Below, piece after piece: positions 1-7,312 of a stretch of DNA of 12,529 nt. The notes beneath the pieces were generated by a model that saw only the letters and a program-made list of their open reading frames with translations, was not told the DNA's origin and did no database searches. Both the position numbers and the translations under genes were made by a program. The first letter of the stretch is position 1; each line of letters opens with the position of its first letter. The stretch covers positions 1 through 12,529 of the forward strand of contig NZ_CABTZZ010000050.1 in assembly GCF_902489465.1 (NCBI RefSeq), in the 5' to 3' direction. The DNA is from an uncultured Varibaculum sp. (GTDB lineage: Bacteria > Actinomycetota > Actinomycetes > Actinomycetales > Actinomycetaceae).

Positions 1-34
1 GCCGGCGCGGCGGGGCCGGGGGGGCGGCGGCGCG
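1..34. other. G/C-only run at the left edge, probable artefact
   Basis: The first 34 bases contain no A or T and include a run of seven or more G, in a window whose genes are near 50-55% GC. This resembles low-quality poly-G/GC calls at a read or contig end. The glycosyltransferase frame stays open through it, coding for Arg/Pro/Gly/Ala, but those residues should not be trusted. Bases 61-83 are similarly C-rich. Confidence 0.55.
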
Positions 35-2045
35 AATAGTTGGGTAGATAAGTCTCTGCCCCCAGCCCCCCCGCCAGCCGGTAGGGACGGCGCAGCTCAA
101 AAAACGAAACAATTCCCCCTACTGCCGCAGGAAGGAAAACATGACCGAGGACAGCATAAAGATTTCCTGCCTGCACAGAAACCAAGAACGGGAGCGCTGC
201 CCCCCAGCTGAGAGCGATTAGGACACGCACAGAATTTACTCGCGTCAGTGCGGCCGATGCCATCCAGGCACCCATTCCAGCTCCCAGGGGAGACAAAATC
301 ATTAGCCAACGCAATACAGTGGTGGGAGCGATACCGAAAATCGCGAAAGGTGCGGTGATAACCAGCAGCGGATAGGCAATCGGATCCGGGAGGCCATTTG
401 TCCCCGTAGAAAAGGTACGCCAAGAATTGGTTGCCAATACCCAAAAGTCATGCCAGCTTCCGGGCAGAACGCTCCAGAATCCTCCGTGCATTCCCCCGAG
501 GAAATTTCGCATCCCGAATAAACTAATGCAGAGGAAAAATAGGACGAGTAGCCAGGCGATGATTTGGGCGTGCCAAGTTACCTTGTCCAACTGGGATTTG
601 GCTACTGTCCCTAGTTTGAGCACTTCCTGTCCGCTTTCGCGGTCTACCCGCCGGATCAGTCGACGGTTTTCCCGTACCCTGCTAGCTGGTACTTCCAGGC
701 GGGCAAGTTCGCGCCGAGAGATCTGGGATTGTCGCCGCTGAATCCGCCGCGCCGCCAGGATTTTCCCTAGCGATCCCCATACTCGGTTCGCCGCTTTGAT
801 CTCTATTGCTGCTCGCTGGCCTTCAGAGCGTAGCACCCATAATAGGGCTATCAGCAGTGATTTTAGAGGTAGCAAAAAAAGCCATAATGGCAGGAGCACC
901 GAGCTGATAGTGAGGGCACGATAGAGGTACTTATCTGCGCGTCGCGCAGGCTCGGATTTTTCTTTTTCCCGGGGAGCTTTTTGAGCCAAGGGGGTAACCG
1001 GAGCCGGATCATAAACGTAAACTGGCTGGTGGGGAACGGGACCGTCTGGGTCTGATAGTTGCCTGCCCTCCTCGGTTTCCAGCTGTTCGTTATCCTCAGC
1101 GGTGTTTTGCTCTTCCCCTGGGATACGCTCTTTTGGTCGAGCGTCCTGACTGTTCACTTTCGGGGCTGCGGGTGTCTTTGCTGTCGGCAGGTTTTCCGTT
1201 ATCGCCGCGGACTTACCCGCTTGGGTTTCTATCGGGTTACCTGTTTCGGCAGACTTTGCAGCCTGCTTCCCCGCGGTATTTTCGTCCCCGGTATCGGCGG
1301 CAATTAGACTAGCGGAGTTTTGGGGCTCTAGATATTCGCGTAGCCCGAAGAGTCCGGCTTGCGCGTGGTATATACGGGCTGTTGGCACCAGGCAAACGCG
1401 GTAGCCAGCCATTCGAGCACGCCGTCCCAGCTCTAATCCTTCAGTAAATTTTCCTAGCAGGGGGCTAGTTCCCCGCAAACGATCCCAAAGCTGGGCTTTT
1501 ATCAATAGTCCCGCGGTTCCTACCGCCAGCACATCACTGACACCGTCATATTGCCCCTGGTCAACTTCGCCCGGATCGAAAGGCGTAAGGCGCTCGCCAC
1601 CCCGAGTAGCGTGGATACCTACCGAGGCTAGCGTTTCTGGTTTATCCCAATCCAGGGCTTTCGGACCGGCGATCCCCAGGGTGGTCGAGTTCTCGAACGC
1701 TTGGACGAGTTGCCCCAGACATTCCGGGTCGGGGGCAGAATCATCATGCAGGATCCACAGATAGTCGACGGCCTCCAGATTGTTGGCCCGGGCAAGGGTT
1801 ACTGCCTGCCCCAAGTTAGGGGCTTTTACCTGGGAATAATGCAGAGGCGCGTAGGGAAGCAGCTGAGCGGGAGTAAGGGTAGTATCAACGGCAGTATCTA
1901 CCACCACCAGGGAGGTTATGGGGTAACGGCACGCACGCAGCGCTGTTAAAGTTTGTTTCAGGTAGGGAGTAAGACCCTGCGTGGCAATAAAAACCTGGAC
2001 GCTGGGATGCTGGTAGGAAGCGGATGGTTCAGAGGCAGAGGCCAC
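1..2045 (-). CDS. Large membrane-anchored family 2 glycosyltransferase (3' end missing)
   Basis: This frame is open from a GTG at 2045 to the left edge, about 681 residues with no stop. Residues 15-230 form a GT-A/GT2 domain: a Rossmann-like start (VQVFIATQG), a DxD-type nucleotide-sugar/metal motif (LHDDSAPDP, about 99-107), and an acceptor-side block ending in RMAGYRVCLVP...H227. The usual D/E-D base motif here reads EGLELGRRAR, with Glu instead of Asp. Residues 242-370 are a charged, Ala/Glu/Thr-rich, probably disordered linker. Hydrophobic segments follow at about 378-405, 493-512, 558-572, 578-600, 607-624 and 629-649, so the enzyme is a polytopic membrane protein. It probably adds a sugar to a cell-wall or lipid-linked glycan; donor and acceptor cannot be read from sequence. 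The GTG lies 4 bp after the whiB stop, with an in-frame TAG just upstream and AGGG 7-8 bp before it, which supports translation coupled to whiB. The last ~28 residues are suspect because of edge artefact. Confidence 0.85.
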   Translation of the reverse strand, partial: MASASEPSASYQHPSVQVFIATQGLTPYLKQTLTALRACRYPITSLVVVDTAVDTTLTPAQLLPYAPLHYSQVKAPNLGQAVTLARANNLEAVDYLWILHDDSAPDPECLGQLVQAFENSTTLGIAGPKALDWDKPETLASVGIHATRGGERLTPFDPGEVDQGQYDGVSDVLAVGTAGLLIKAQLWDRLRGTSPLLGKFTEGLELGRRARMAGYRVCLVPTARIYHAQAGLFGLREYLEPQNSASLIAADTGDENTAGKQAAKSAETGNPIETQAGKSAAITENLPTAKTPAAPKVNSQDARPKERIPGEEQNTAEDNEQLETEEGRQLSDPDGPVPHQPVYVYDPAPVTPLAQKAPREKEKSEPARRADKYLYRALTISSVLLPLWLFLLPLKSLLIALLWVLRSEGQRAAIEIKAANRVWGSLGKILAARRIQRRQSQISRRELARLEVPASRVRENRRLIRRVDRESGQEVLKLGTVAKSQLDKVTWHAQIIAWLLVLFFLCISLFGMRNFLGGMHGGFWSVLPGSWHDFWVLATNSWRTFSTGTNGLPDPIAYPLLVITAPFAIFGIAPTTVLRWLMILSPLGAGMGAWMASAALTRVNSVRVLIALSWGAALPFLVSVQAGNLYAVLGHVFLPAAVGGIVSFFELRRPYRLAGGLGAETYLPNYSRRRPPGPAAP

Positions 2046-2049
2046 TGGG

Positions 2050-2343
2050 CTACCCTACATTGCGCCGCAATCTGCGCCGTTCCCGTTCTGAAAGACCGCC
2101 CCAGATTCCGAAGCGTTCATCATTTTCTAAGGCATAACTGAGGCATTCATCGCGAACCTCGCAGAGCTCACAAACCGCTTTCGCTTCCCGAGTAGAACCC
2201 CCCTTTTCAGGGAAAAACGCCTCGGGGTCGGTTTGGGCACATAACGCTTGTTCTTGCCAGGAGAGGGGGCCTTGGTCATCCTGCCCAATTTGCCAGGATT
2301 GCGGATTAGACGAGATGGGTCCCTCGCCAAAAATGTTCCACAT
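2050..2343 (-). CDS. whiB2: WhiB2/WblE-type Fe-S transcriptional regulator
   Basis: The protein is 98 residues from the ATG at 2343. The four cluster-binding cysteines C35, C58, C61 and C67 have the WhiB spacing C-X22-C-X2-C-X5-C. They are followed by the GIWGG turn (79-83) and a basic C-terminal DNA-contact stretch (SERERRRLRRNVG). The core around the first cysteine (ALCAQTDPEAFFPEKGG) closely resembles mycobacterial WhiB2/WhmD and streptomycete WblE. WhiB2/WhmD is known to be needed for septation and binds a 4Fe-4S cluster. A longer frame begins at 2412, but I chose 2343 because GAGGAG lies 6 bp upstream of it and because WhiB2 proteins start near this point. The glycosyltransferase gene begins 4 bp after the stop, so the two are probably one transcript. 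The family assignment is firm; a role in division or envelope control is inferred from homologues and neighbours. Confidence 0.95.
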   Translation of the reverse strand: MWNIFGEGPISSNPQSWQIGQDDQGPLSWQEQALCAQTDPEAFFPEKGGSTREAKAVCELCEVRDECLSYALENDERFGIWGGLSERERRRLRRNVG

Positions 2344-2349
2344 ATTGTT

Positions 2350-2355
2350 CTCCTC
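2350..2355 (-). promoter_or_regulatory. Ribosome-binding site of whiB
   Basis: GAGGAG on the minus strand, 6 bp upstream of the ATG at 2343. It decides the whiB start in favour of the shorter 98-residue product over the 120-residue frame beginning at 2412. Confidence 0.8.
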
Positions 2356-2368
2356 GCAAAAATAGGTG

Positions 2369-2399
2369 TCTATAAGAGTATAAACTACAAGCGTGTCAT
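2369..2399 (-). promoter_or_regulatory. Candidate whiB promoter
   Basis: In the AT-rich gap upstream of whiB, read on the minus strand, ATGACA (2394-2399) resembles a -35 box and TATAGA (2369-2374) a -10 box, with a long 19-bp spacer. TATACT (2377-2382) is an alternative -10 but has no well-spaced -35. Either would give a leader of roughly 20-30 nt carrying the GAGGAG site. The pattern fits whiB having its own promoter, but the exact boxes are a guess. Confidence 0.35.
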
Positions 2400-2455
2400 T
2401 CGGGGAAGTCACCCAAAAAAATGGTATAGATTTTTTGTAGCTTCTGCTCTTCTTA

Positions 2456-2470
2456 AAGATTAGAAATCTT
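2456..2470 (-). terminator. Small inverted repeat after the TIGR03089 gene
   Basis: AAGATT and AATCTT form a perfect 6-bp stem with a 3-base loop, starting 2 bp after the stop of the TIGR03089-like gene. The stem is AT-rich and has no clear T-run, so at best it is a weak terminator or an RNA-end stabiliser. It sits between the manA operon and the whiB promoter region. Confidence 0.3.
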
Positions 2471-2472
2471 AT

Positions 2473-3249
2473 CTACCTGCAGTTCAGTTCAATAAATTCC
2501 GCAATATTTTCCACAGAAGAAATCTTCTCGATTTCCCCACAATTTGGCTCTAGGACTACCGCTGCGCCCTGATAACGCCAAATCTGCCCGATAACCAGTG
2601 CCAAGGATTGCGGGGTCGAATCCTCAGCTACTTTGATTAAGATTCGGCGCCCCGGGACCTTTTGTTCACACCAGCGGGAAAAATCGGCTATTGCTTTCCC
2701 GTCAGCACTTACCCGAAAAGCGGTGTCTGCCAGTGCAAAGTTTTCCCTAGGTAAAGGGAAAAGTAGTTGATCAGCTTGGGCGAGCACTTCCCGGTTACCG
2801 TCTAGAAATCCGGCAGGCAAGTCACCCGGGTAACGCCAAGCTAGCGGAGACAGGCTCACAAGATAGGTTTCAATTCCACTATCCACAAAACCGGAGCCGG
2901 CAGCCGGGTCGCTGATTGCACAGGCAACCAGATCCGGATCTGCAATCAGATCTGCCAGCTCTTTACTGTCAGGTGCATAAGCTGTCAGATTCTTCACCGT
3001 TAGCCCTAACCCCCACCCGGCAATTCGCCACAGGAGATCACGCCAGGAAAGCCCCAATCCCAGAGCCAACACTCCTCCAGATTCGGCGGCTAGGTCACCG
3101 GCCAAAAGATTTTGAGTCTTAGTTACCCAGTTATTGACTACCTGCCCCGATAGCTCTATGCGATCCTGCCCGTACCAGGTAAGACAAGGAGAAGAATGAC
3201 CAGACAGGTCACTGACCCAAGAGTTATCCCAATAAGATTCGACATCCAT
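2473..3249 (-). CDS. TIGR03089-family protein (AMP-binding-like, actinobacteria-specific)
   Basis: The protein is 258 residues. Residues 20-75 (LTWYGQDRIELS, NNWVTKTQNLL, then a hydrophobic WRIAGWGLGL segment) match the pattern of TIGR03089 proteins. That family occurs only in Actinobacteria, usually one per genome, and is remotely similar to the N-terminal part of AMP-binding acyl-CoA synthetases. The Ser/Thr/Gly-rich ATP-binding loop and the catalytic Lys of true adenylating enzymes are not visible, so adenylation activity is doubtful. Function is unknown. The start ATG overlaps the manA stop (TAATG), so the two are translationally coupled. In Mycobacterium tuberculosis the family member (Rv3268) lies near the rhamnose and mannose cell-wall genes, which agrees with the neighbours here. 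The assignment comes from remembered sequence pattern, not a search. Confidence 0.75.
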   Translation of the reverse strand: MDVESYWDNSWVSDLSGHSSPCLTWYGQDRIELSGQVVNNWVTKTQNLLAGDLAAESGGVLALGLGLSWRDLLWRIAGWGLGLTVKNLTAYAPDSKELADLIADPDLVACAISDPAAGSGFVDSGIETYLVSLSPLAWRYPGDLPAGFLDGNREVLAQADQLLFPLPRENFALADTAFRVSADGKAIADFSRWCEQKVPGRRILIKVAEDSTPQSLALVIGQIWRYQGAAVVLEPNCGEIEKISSVENIAEFIELNCR

Positions 3250-4433
3250 TACGGCACTCCCGCCTGCACTAGTTTTCCGTTTCCTCGCACCCGCACTGTT
3301 CCCTCGGCCGCCGAAACAAAAACGGCCTGACCGGTACAGATAGTTTCCACTTCCCCGCCGACTCCGACTTCCAGATCACCGTAAACCCCTAATAGTATTC
3401 GCGGACCGAAACCGGGAATCGGAATCCATTCCCCACCGGTTATCTCGGACACTGAAAGTTCGAAATCATCCACTGGCGCATAGTAGATCCCGGTACCCCG
3501 ACCATTCATTTCCGGAGCGATCCGCACCGGGGGCGCGCCGTGAAAATCCATACATCGCAAGGCCTCACCGGCATCAATATGTTTAGGGGTAAGTCCGGCA
3601 CGCAACACATTATCCGAGGCAGACATGATCTCAATCCCCAATCCTGATACATAGGCGTGCACCGCGCCGGTAGGGATAAATAACGCCTCCCCTACGCGTA
3701 AAGTAACCGGGTTAAGCAGCAAGGATAAGACGGCTCCCGGATCACCTGGATAGGTACGCGCGAGAGCTACTGCCTGGCGGTCTACCCTAAGTGAGGGAGA
3801 AGTGCCCCGATCTAGGCGATCTTGACAAGCGGTGATTACCGCCTCTATTTGAATTCGGCGCTCCTCATCTAAGGGCGCCAAAAGTTTACGCGCTACTGCC
3901 CGTAAACCACGATAACCGGGATAGGCACGCAAGGTTTCTAGCATTTCTCGTGCTAGTGGCGCATTCAAATTGTCTAATACCTCTTTCGCCCGGCGAGGCG
4001 CGCGAAACCCGGCAAAGGCCTCAAAGGTGGTAAGCGCGAAAATCATTTCCGGCTTATGGTTACGATCTCGATAGTTTCGCCGCGGACTATCTAGAGGAAT
4101 TCCTGCTTCTTCTTCCGCTTGAAAACCGGCCTCCGCCTGCTGTTTACCGGGATGTACTTGCAAAGATAGCGGCTGCTCGGGAGCAATTATCTTCAGCAGA
4201 AAGGGAAGCTGGACGTCAAAGCGCTCCGAAACGTCCTCCCCTAATATCCCCGCAGGATCAGCGGCGATTACTTCCGAAAGGGGAGTAGATTCCGCCAGTG
4301 TCTGCGCGCCTTTATGAGCACCGAACCATAGCTCGGCCACTCGCCGGCCTCCAAAATCAATCCCCGTGAAATCACTGATAGCGCAGGGAGATCCCCAAGC
4401 GTAATCCTTAACCGCCCCGGAAAGCCTCAGCAA
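3249..4433 (-). CDS. manA: Mannose-6-phosphate isomerase, class I
   Basis: The protein is 394 residues, normal for type I phosphomannose isomerase, which interconverts fructose-6-phosphate and mannose-6-phosphate in the cytoplasm using one zinc ion. The expected zinc ligands are all visible: Q92 and H94 (LQVHPGK), E129 (NHKPEM) and H259 (GAVHAY). The type I signature follows at about 267-287 (IEIMSASDNVLRAGLTPKH). The N-terminal KDYAWGS is also typical. It supplies mannose for GDP-mannose and mannosylated cell-wall components, which fits the glycosyltransferase downstream. The start is a TTG at 4433, chosen because AGGAGG lies 9 bp upstream (4443-4448) and the protein begins where homologues do. 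It lies 19 bp after the methionine-synthase-like gene and overlaps the next gene by 1 bp, so it is internal to an operon. Confidence 0.95.
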   Translation of the reverse strand: MLRLSGAVKDYAWGSPCAISDFTGIDFGGRRVAELWFGAHKGAQTLAESTPLSEVIAADPAGILGEDVSERFDVQLPFLLKIIAPEQPLSLQVHPGKQQAEAGFQAEEEAGIPLDSPRRNYRDRNHKPEMIFALTTFEAFAGFRAPRRAKEVLDNLNAPLAREMLETLRAYPGYRGLRAVARKLLAPLDEERRIQIEAVITACQDRLDRGTSPSLRVDRQAVALARTYPGDPGAVLSLLLNPVTLRVGEALFIPTGAVHAYVSGLGIEIMSASDNVLRAGLTPKHIDAGEALRCMDFHGAPPVRIAPEMNGRGTGIYYAPVDDFELSVSEITGGEWIPIPGFGPRILLGVYGDLEVGVGGEVETICTGQAVFVSAAEGTVRVRGNGKLVQAGVP

Positions 4434-4442
4434 GGTAGGAAC

Positions 4443-4448
4443 CCTCCT
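4443..4448 (-). promoter_or_regulatory. Ribosome-binding site deciding the TTG start of manA
   Basis: A perfect AGGAGG on the minus strand, 9 bp before the TTG at 4433-4431. No ATG or GTG with a comparable site lies nearby in frame, so the rare TTG start is well supported. Confidence 0.75.
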
Positions 4449-4452
4449 GGCC

Positions 4453-5643
4453 TTAAACCAGCTGTGCCCCAGCCACCAGGGACTGTAGTTTCGCCCAGGC
4501 GATCGAGGAATGCAGACGTCCGCCCAGTCCGCAGTCAGTAGAAGCGATTACCCGTTCCGGGCCAACTGCCGCCACGAAACGCGACAATCTATCGGCTACC
4601 AGCTGGGGATGCTCCACGATATTTGTAGAATGACACACCACGCCCGGGATGAGCACCTTGTCTGTAGGCAACTGGTATTCGTGCCAGATGCGCCATTCAT
4701 GGGCGTGCCGCGGGGAGGAAGCTTCGAAAGTGTAGCCTCTCGCATCTACCCGCAACACGTCCTCCACAATATCGGCGAAGGGAATATCTGTAGTGTGCGG
4801 CCCATGCCAAGAACCCCAACACACGTGGAAACGGGTAAGTTCAGTAGGAATATCCTTTAATGCCCAGTTCAAAGCCTCTATGCGAACCCCGATGAACTTT
4901 TTGTAGTCCTCTAAGGAAGGTTCCGGATTAATCTGATCCCAGGATTCCGCGATAGAAGGATCATCGATCTGCACCGTAAGACCGGCATCGGTGATGATCT
5001 TGTATTCTTGGCGCATCGCATCGGCACATGCCCAAACAACTTCCTCATCGGTGCGGTAATAACGGTTATCTACCCGCGCGCAAGACCCGGGCGAAAGAGC
5101 GGCGATAAATCCGGAAGAAGCATCTAGGCCATTAGCTTGCAGCCCTTTGAGCAGTAGATTTACGTCCCGGCGGGCAGCTTCAGCCCCTATATAGCTAAGC
5201 GGGCCGGTAATCACCGGGTTACCTACGGAGTTGCGGTTACCGAGAACTCCCGAATCCGGATCTTCATAGGCTTCGCGGAACAGGTTGCGGTCACGGCGAT
5301 CAGTGAAGGTGGTGAGCCGGATATTGCCGGGTTCAGAGCGAATAACCTCGGTTTTTGCCCAACGATCCTCATCGGTTTGGGTAAGTCCCCCCAGGCGAGA
5401 GAAAGAATAGTTCCACCAGGCACCATAGTCGACCGCCCCCGAGGTGACGTGCCCGTACTCGCCCTCGTTGACAATATCGATCCCGATTTCGCGTTGCTTG
5501 GCCACCACTTCCGCGGAGGCGCGTTCGATAATTTCTTCGAACTGCTCCGGGCTGATTTTTCCGGCAGACAGCAGGTTATTGGCTTCTAAAAGCTGCGGAG
5601 TTCGCGGCAGTGAACCCACATGGGTAGTCTTTACGGGCATCAT
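4453..5643 (-). CDS. Stand-alone MetE C-terminal-type methionine synthase family protein (core MetE-like)
   Basis: The protein is 396 residues and forms a single (beta/alpha)8 catalytic domain like the C-terminal half of cobalamin-independent methionine synthase; the N-terminal half of full MetE (~750 residues) is absent. It opens with THVGSLPRTPQLL, typical of this family. The zinc/homocysteine ligands are present in the expected order: H273 and C275 (RFHVCWGSW), E307 (FEASS) and C371 (STDCGLGGR). It therefore probably moves a methyl group onto homocysteine or a related thiol. Related short proteins include Bacillus YxjG/YxjH and archaeal core MetE, whose methyl donor is a corrinoid or unknown rather than methyl-tetrahydrofolate polyglutamate. 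Two ATGs are in tandem at 5643 and 5640; AAGGGG lies 3 bp before the first and 6 bp before the second, so 5640 may be the real start. manA follows after 19 bp. Substrate is inferred only. Confidence 0.85.
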   Translation of the reverse strand: MMPVKTTHVGSLPRTPQLLEANNLLSAGKISPEQFEEIIERASAEVVAKQREIGIDIVNEGEYGHVTSGAVDYGAWWNYSFSRLGGLTQTDEDRWAKTEVIRSEPGNIRLTTFTDRRDRNLFREAYEDPDSGVLGNRNSVGNPVITGPLSYIGAEAARRDVNLLLKGLQANGLDASSGFIAALSPGSCARVDNRYYRTDEEVVWACADAMRQEYKIITDAGLTVQIDDPSIAESWDQINPEPSLEDYKKFIGVRIEALNWALKDIPTELTRFHVCWGSWHGPHTTDIPFADIVEDVLRVDARGYTFEASSPRHAHEWRIWHEYQLPTDKVLIPGVVCHSTNIVEHPQLVADRLSRFVAAVGPERVIASTDCGLGGRLHSSIAWAKLQSLVAGAQLV

Positions 5644-5715
5644 TATCCCCTTCCCTAGTTACTTAAAATACGAATTTCGGAGGGCGCCGGCGGACTTCCA
5701 CCACAACCAGACTAT

Positions 5716-7257
5716 TTAAATCCGCTTTACCAGCGGGAAAGTAATAGTCTCGCGAATCCCCAGACCGGTAATCGCCATCAGCAGACGGTCAAGACCCATT
5801 CCCATGCCCCCAGCTGGCGGCATTCCCGCTTCGATTGCCTGCAAGAACTCTTCATCTACTTGCATAGCCTCTGGGTCTCCGTTAGCGGCATCTAGGGATT
5901 GTGCTTCAAAACGTTCTCGCTGAATTACCGGATCGTTGAGTTCCGAGTAGCCGGTAGCCAGCTCGAATCCGCGCACATACAAATCCCATTTTTGCACCTG
6001 TCCGGGTTTTTCGGGATGGGATTTAACCAGTGGGGAAGTGTCTTCGGGGAAGTCCGCTACGAAAGTGGGGGCATAGAGGTCATCCCCCACTTCCTCTTCC
6101 CACAGCAGCTCCACGATTTTGCCAGGGGAATAGAACTTTTCGACTTCAATCTCCCGTTCCTTAGCCAGTTTTACCAGCTCTTCCCGAGGAGTGCGCGGAG
6201 AGATTTCTTGCCCCAACGCCTCTGATAGTGAGCCGTAGAGGTCAATCCATTCCCACTGTCCCCCCAGGTCATAGGATTCCCCGTTCGGCAAAGTGGCAAC
6301 GGTAGTTCCCAGGGCAGCCTGCGCCGCATTTTGCACCAGCTGGCGGGTAAGTTCAGCAATCTGGCGATAGTTCCCATATGCCTGGTAAGCCTCAAGCATG
6401 GTGAACTCGGGAGAATGGGAGGAGTCCGCGCCCTCGTTACGGAAATTGCGGTTGATTTCAAAAACCCGATCGATCCCGCCCACTAGGCAACGTTTTAAGA
6501 ATAGTTCTGGGGCGATCCGCAAATACAGGTCAGTGTCATAGGCGTTCATGTGAGTGACGAAGGGGCGGGCAGCTGCCCCACCGTGCAGGGTTTGCAACAT
6601 CGGGGTTTCCACCTCGATAAAATCTTCCCCACTAAGGGTCGCACGCAGGGAAGCCACCACCTGCGCGCGGGTACGCACCATTTCCCGAGCCGCTTCCCGG
6701 GTGATCATATCTACTTCCCGGTGACGCACTCGCTGGTCTTCAGAAAGAGAAACCTCTTGCCCGTCCTCGGTCTTAAAAGTTTTCGGCAGCGGACGCAAAG
6801 ATTTAGCAGTGAGCTGCCAGGCGGGTTGTCCGTCCTCTCCGGGCTGCGCCATTACCGAAAGCTCCCCGCGTTTGGAAGCGATCACCCGTCCGTAAACAAA
6901 CAGGTGATCACCCAGATCCACATCGGCTTTGTAATCGCTTAGGGAGTCTTTACCCACTTGGGCAGCAGATAGCATCGCTTGCAGGCGAGTACCATCGCCT
7001 TGCTGCAAAGTTACGAAGCAGAGCTTACCGGTATTGCGGGAAAACACTACCCTCCCGGCGACCCCCACAAAGTCTTCAGTTTCTTCCCCAGCCGCTAGAT
7101 CCGGGTATTTTTCCCGCACCTGGCTAAGGGTATGGGTAATAGGTACTGCAATGGGATAGGGGTTACGACCATCATCAATCAGACGCTGACGTTTTTCAGC
7201 GCGAATACGAATCTGTTCCGGCACACTTTGGTTATTAGCTTCACTCACGCATTCCAT
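5716..7257 (-). CDS. lysS: Lysyl-tRNA synthetase, class II
   Basis: The frame encodes 513 residues, normal for bacterial class II LysRS, which charges tRNA-Lys with lysine. The anticodon-binding OB fold spans about residues 60-160 (VGVAGRVVFSRNTGKLCFVTL). Class II motif 1 is near 195-221 (ending FIEVETPMLQ), motif 2 near 264-291 (RVFEINRNFRNEG...EFTMLEAY), and motif 3 at the C-terminus (GMGMGLDRLLMAITG). Start choice is open: the first ATG (7257) has no good ribosome-binding site, whereas an in-frame GTG three codons later (7248) lies exactly 7 bp after a TAACAT -10-like box and could be a leaderless start. panC ends 50 bp upstream, so read-through from panC is also likely. In many Actinobacteria the order is panC-panD-coaX-lysS; panD and coaX are absent here. 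Confidence 0.96.
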   Translation of the reverse strand: MECVSEANNQSVPEQIRIRAEKRQRLIDDGRNPYPIAVPITHTLSQVREKYPDLAAGEETEDFVGVAGRVVFSRNTGKLCFVTLQQGDGTRLQAMLSAAQVGKDSLSDYKADVDLGDHLFVYGRVIASKRGELSVMAQPGEDGQPAWQLTAKSLRPLPKTFKTEDGQEVSLSEDQRVRHREVDMITREAAREMVRTRAQVVASLRATLSGEDFIEVETPMLQTLHGGAAARPFVTHMNAYDTDLYLRIAPELFLKRCLVGGIDRVFEINRNFRNEGADSSHSPEFTMLEAYQAYGNYRQIAELTRQLVQNAAQAALGTTVATLPNGESYDLGGQWEWIDLYGSLSEALGQEISPRTPREELVKLAKEREIEVEKFYSPGKIVELLWEEEVGDDLYAPTFVADFPEDTSPLVKSHPEKPGQVQKWDLYVRGFELATGYSELNDPVIQRERFEAQSLDAANGDPEAMQVDEEFLQAIEAGMPPAGGMGMGLDRLLMAITGLGIRETITFPLVKRI

Positions 7258-7285
7258 GTTAGCTATGAGCGGTTAACCGGTTCAA
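7256..7285 (-). promoter_or_regulatory. Candidate lysS promoter, possibly leaderless
   Basis: On the minus strand TTGAAC (7280-7285), an 18-bp spacer and TAACAT (7256-7261) make a reasonable sigma-70-type promoter. The -10 box ends 7 bp before the in-frame GTG at 7248, so transcription would begin at about that codon. The spacer contains the palindromic GGTTAACC, a possible operator. The reading is inference from spacing; the boxes were not tested. Confidence 0.45.
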
Positions 7286-7294
7286 TCTCGCTAG

Positions 7295-7312
7295 CTTAAA
7301 CCCGAGTTTAAG
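7295..7312 (-). repeat. Perfect inverted repeat spanning the panC stop codon
   Basis: CTTAAAC and GTTTAAG form a 7-bp stem with the 4-base loop CCGA. It overlaps the TAA stop of panC and precedes lysS by about 40 bp. No T-run follows on either strand, so it is not a classical terminator. It could attenuate or process a panC-lysS message, or be chance. Confidence 0.45.

Noticed and set aside
427..2141. Several plus-strand frames (427-741, 1059-1307, 1701-1949, 1953-2141)
   Set aside because: All lie opposite the continuous minus-strand glycosyltransferase or whiB frames, with composition typical of shadow frames.
2050..2412. 120-residue form of WhiB starting at 2412
   Set aside because: The first 23 residues have no counterpart in WhiB2 proteins and cover the promoter-like region; GAGGAG 6 bp before 2343 supports the shorter form.
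5644..5715. Possible riboswitch (cobalamin or SAM) ahead of the methionine-synthase-like gene
   Set aside because: The gap after lysS is only 72 bp, too short for either class, and shows no recognised core; only GC-rich palindromic pieces (GGCGCC, GCCGGC) are seen.
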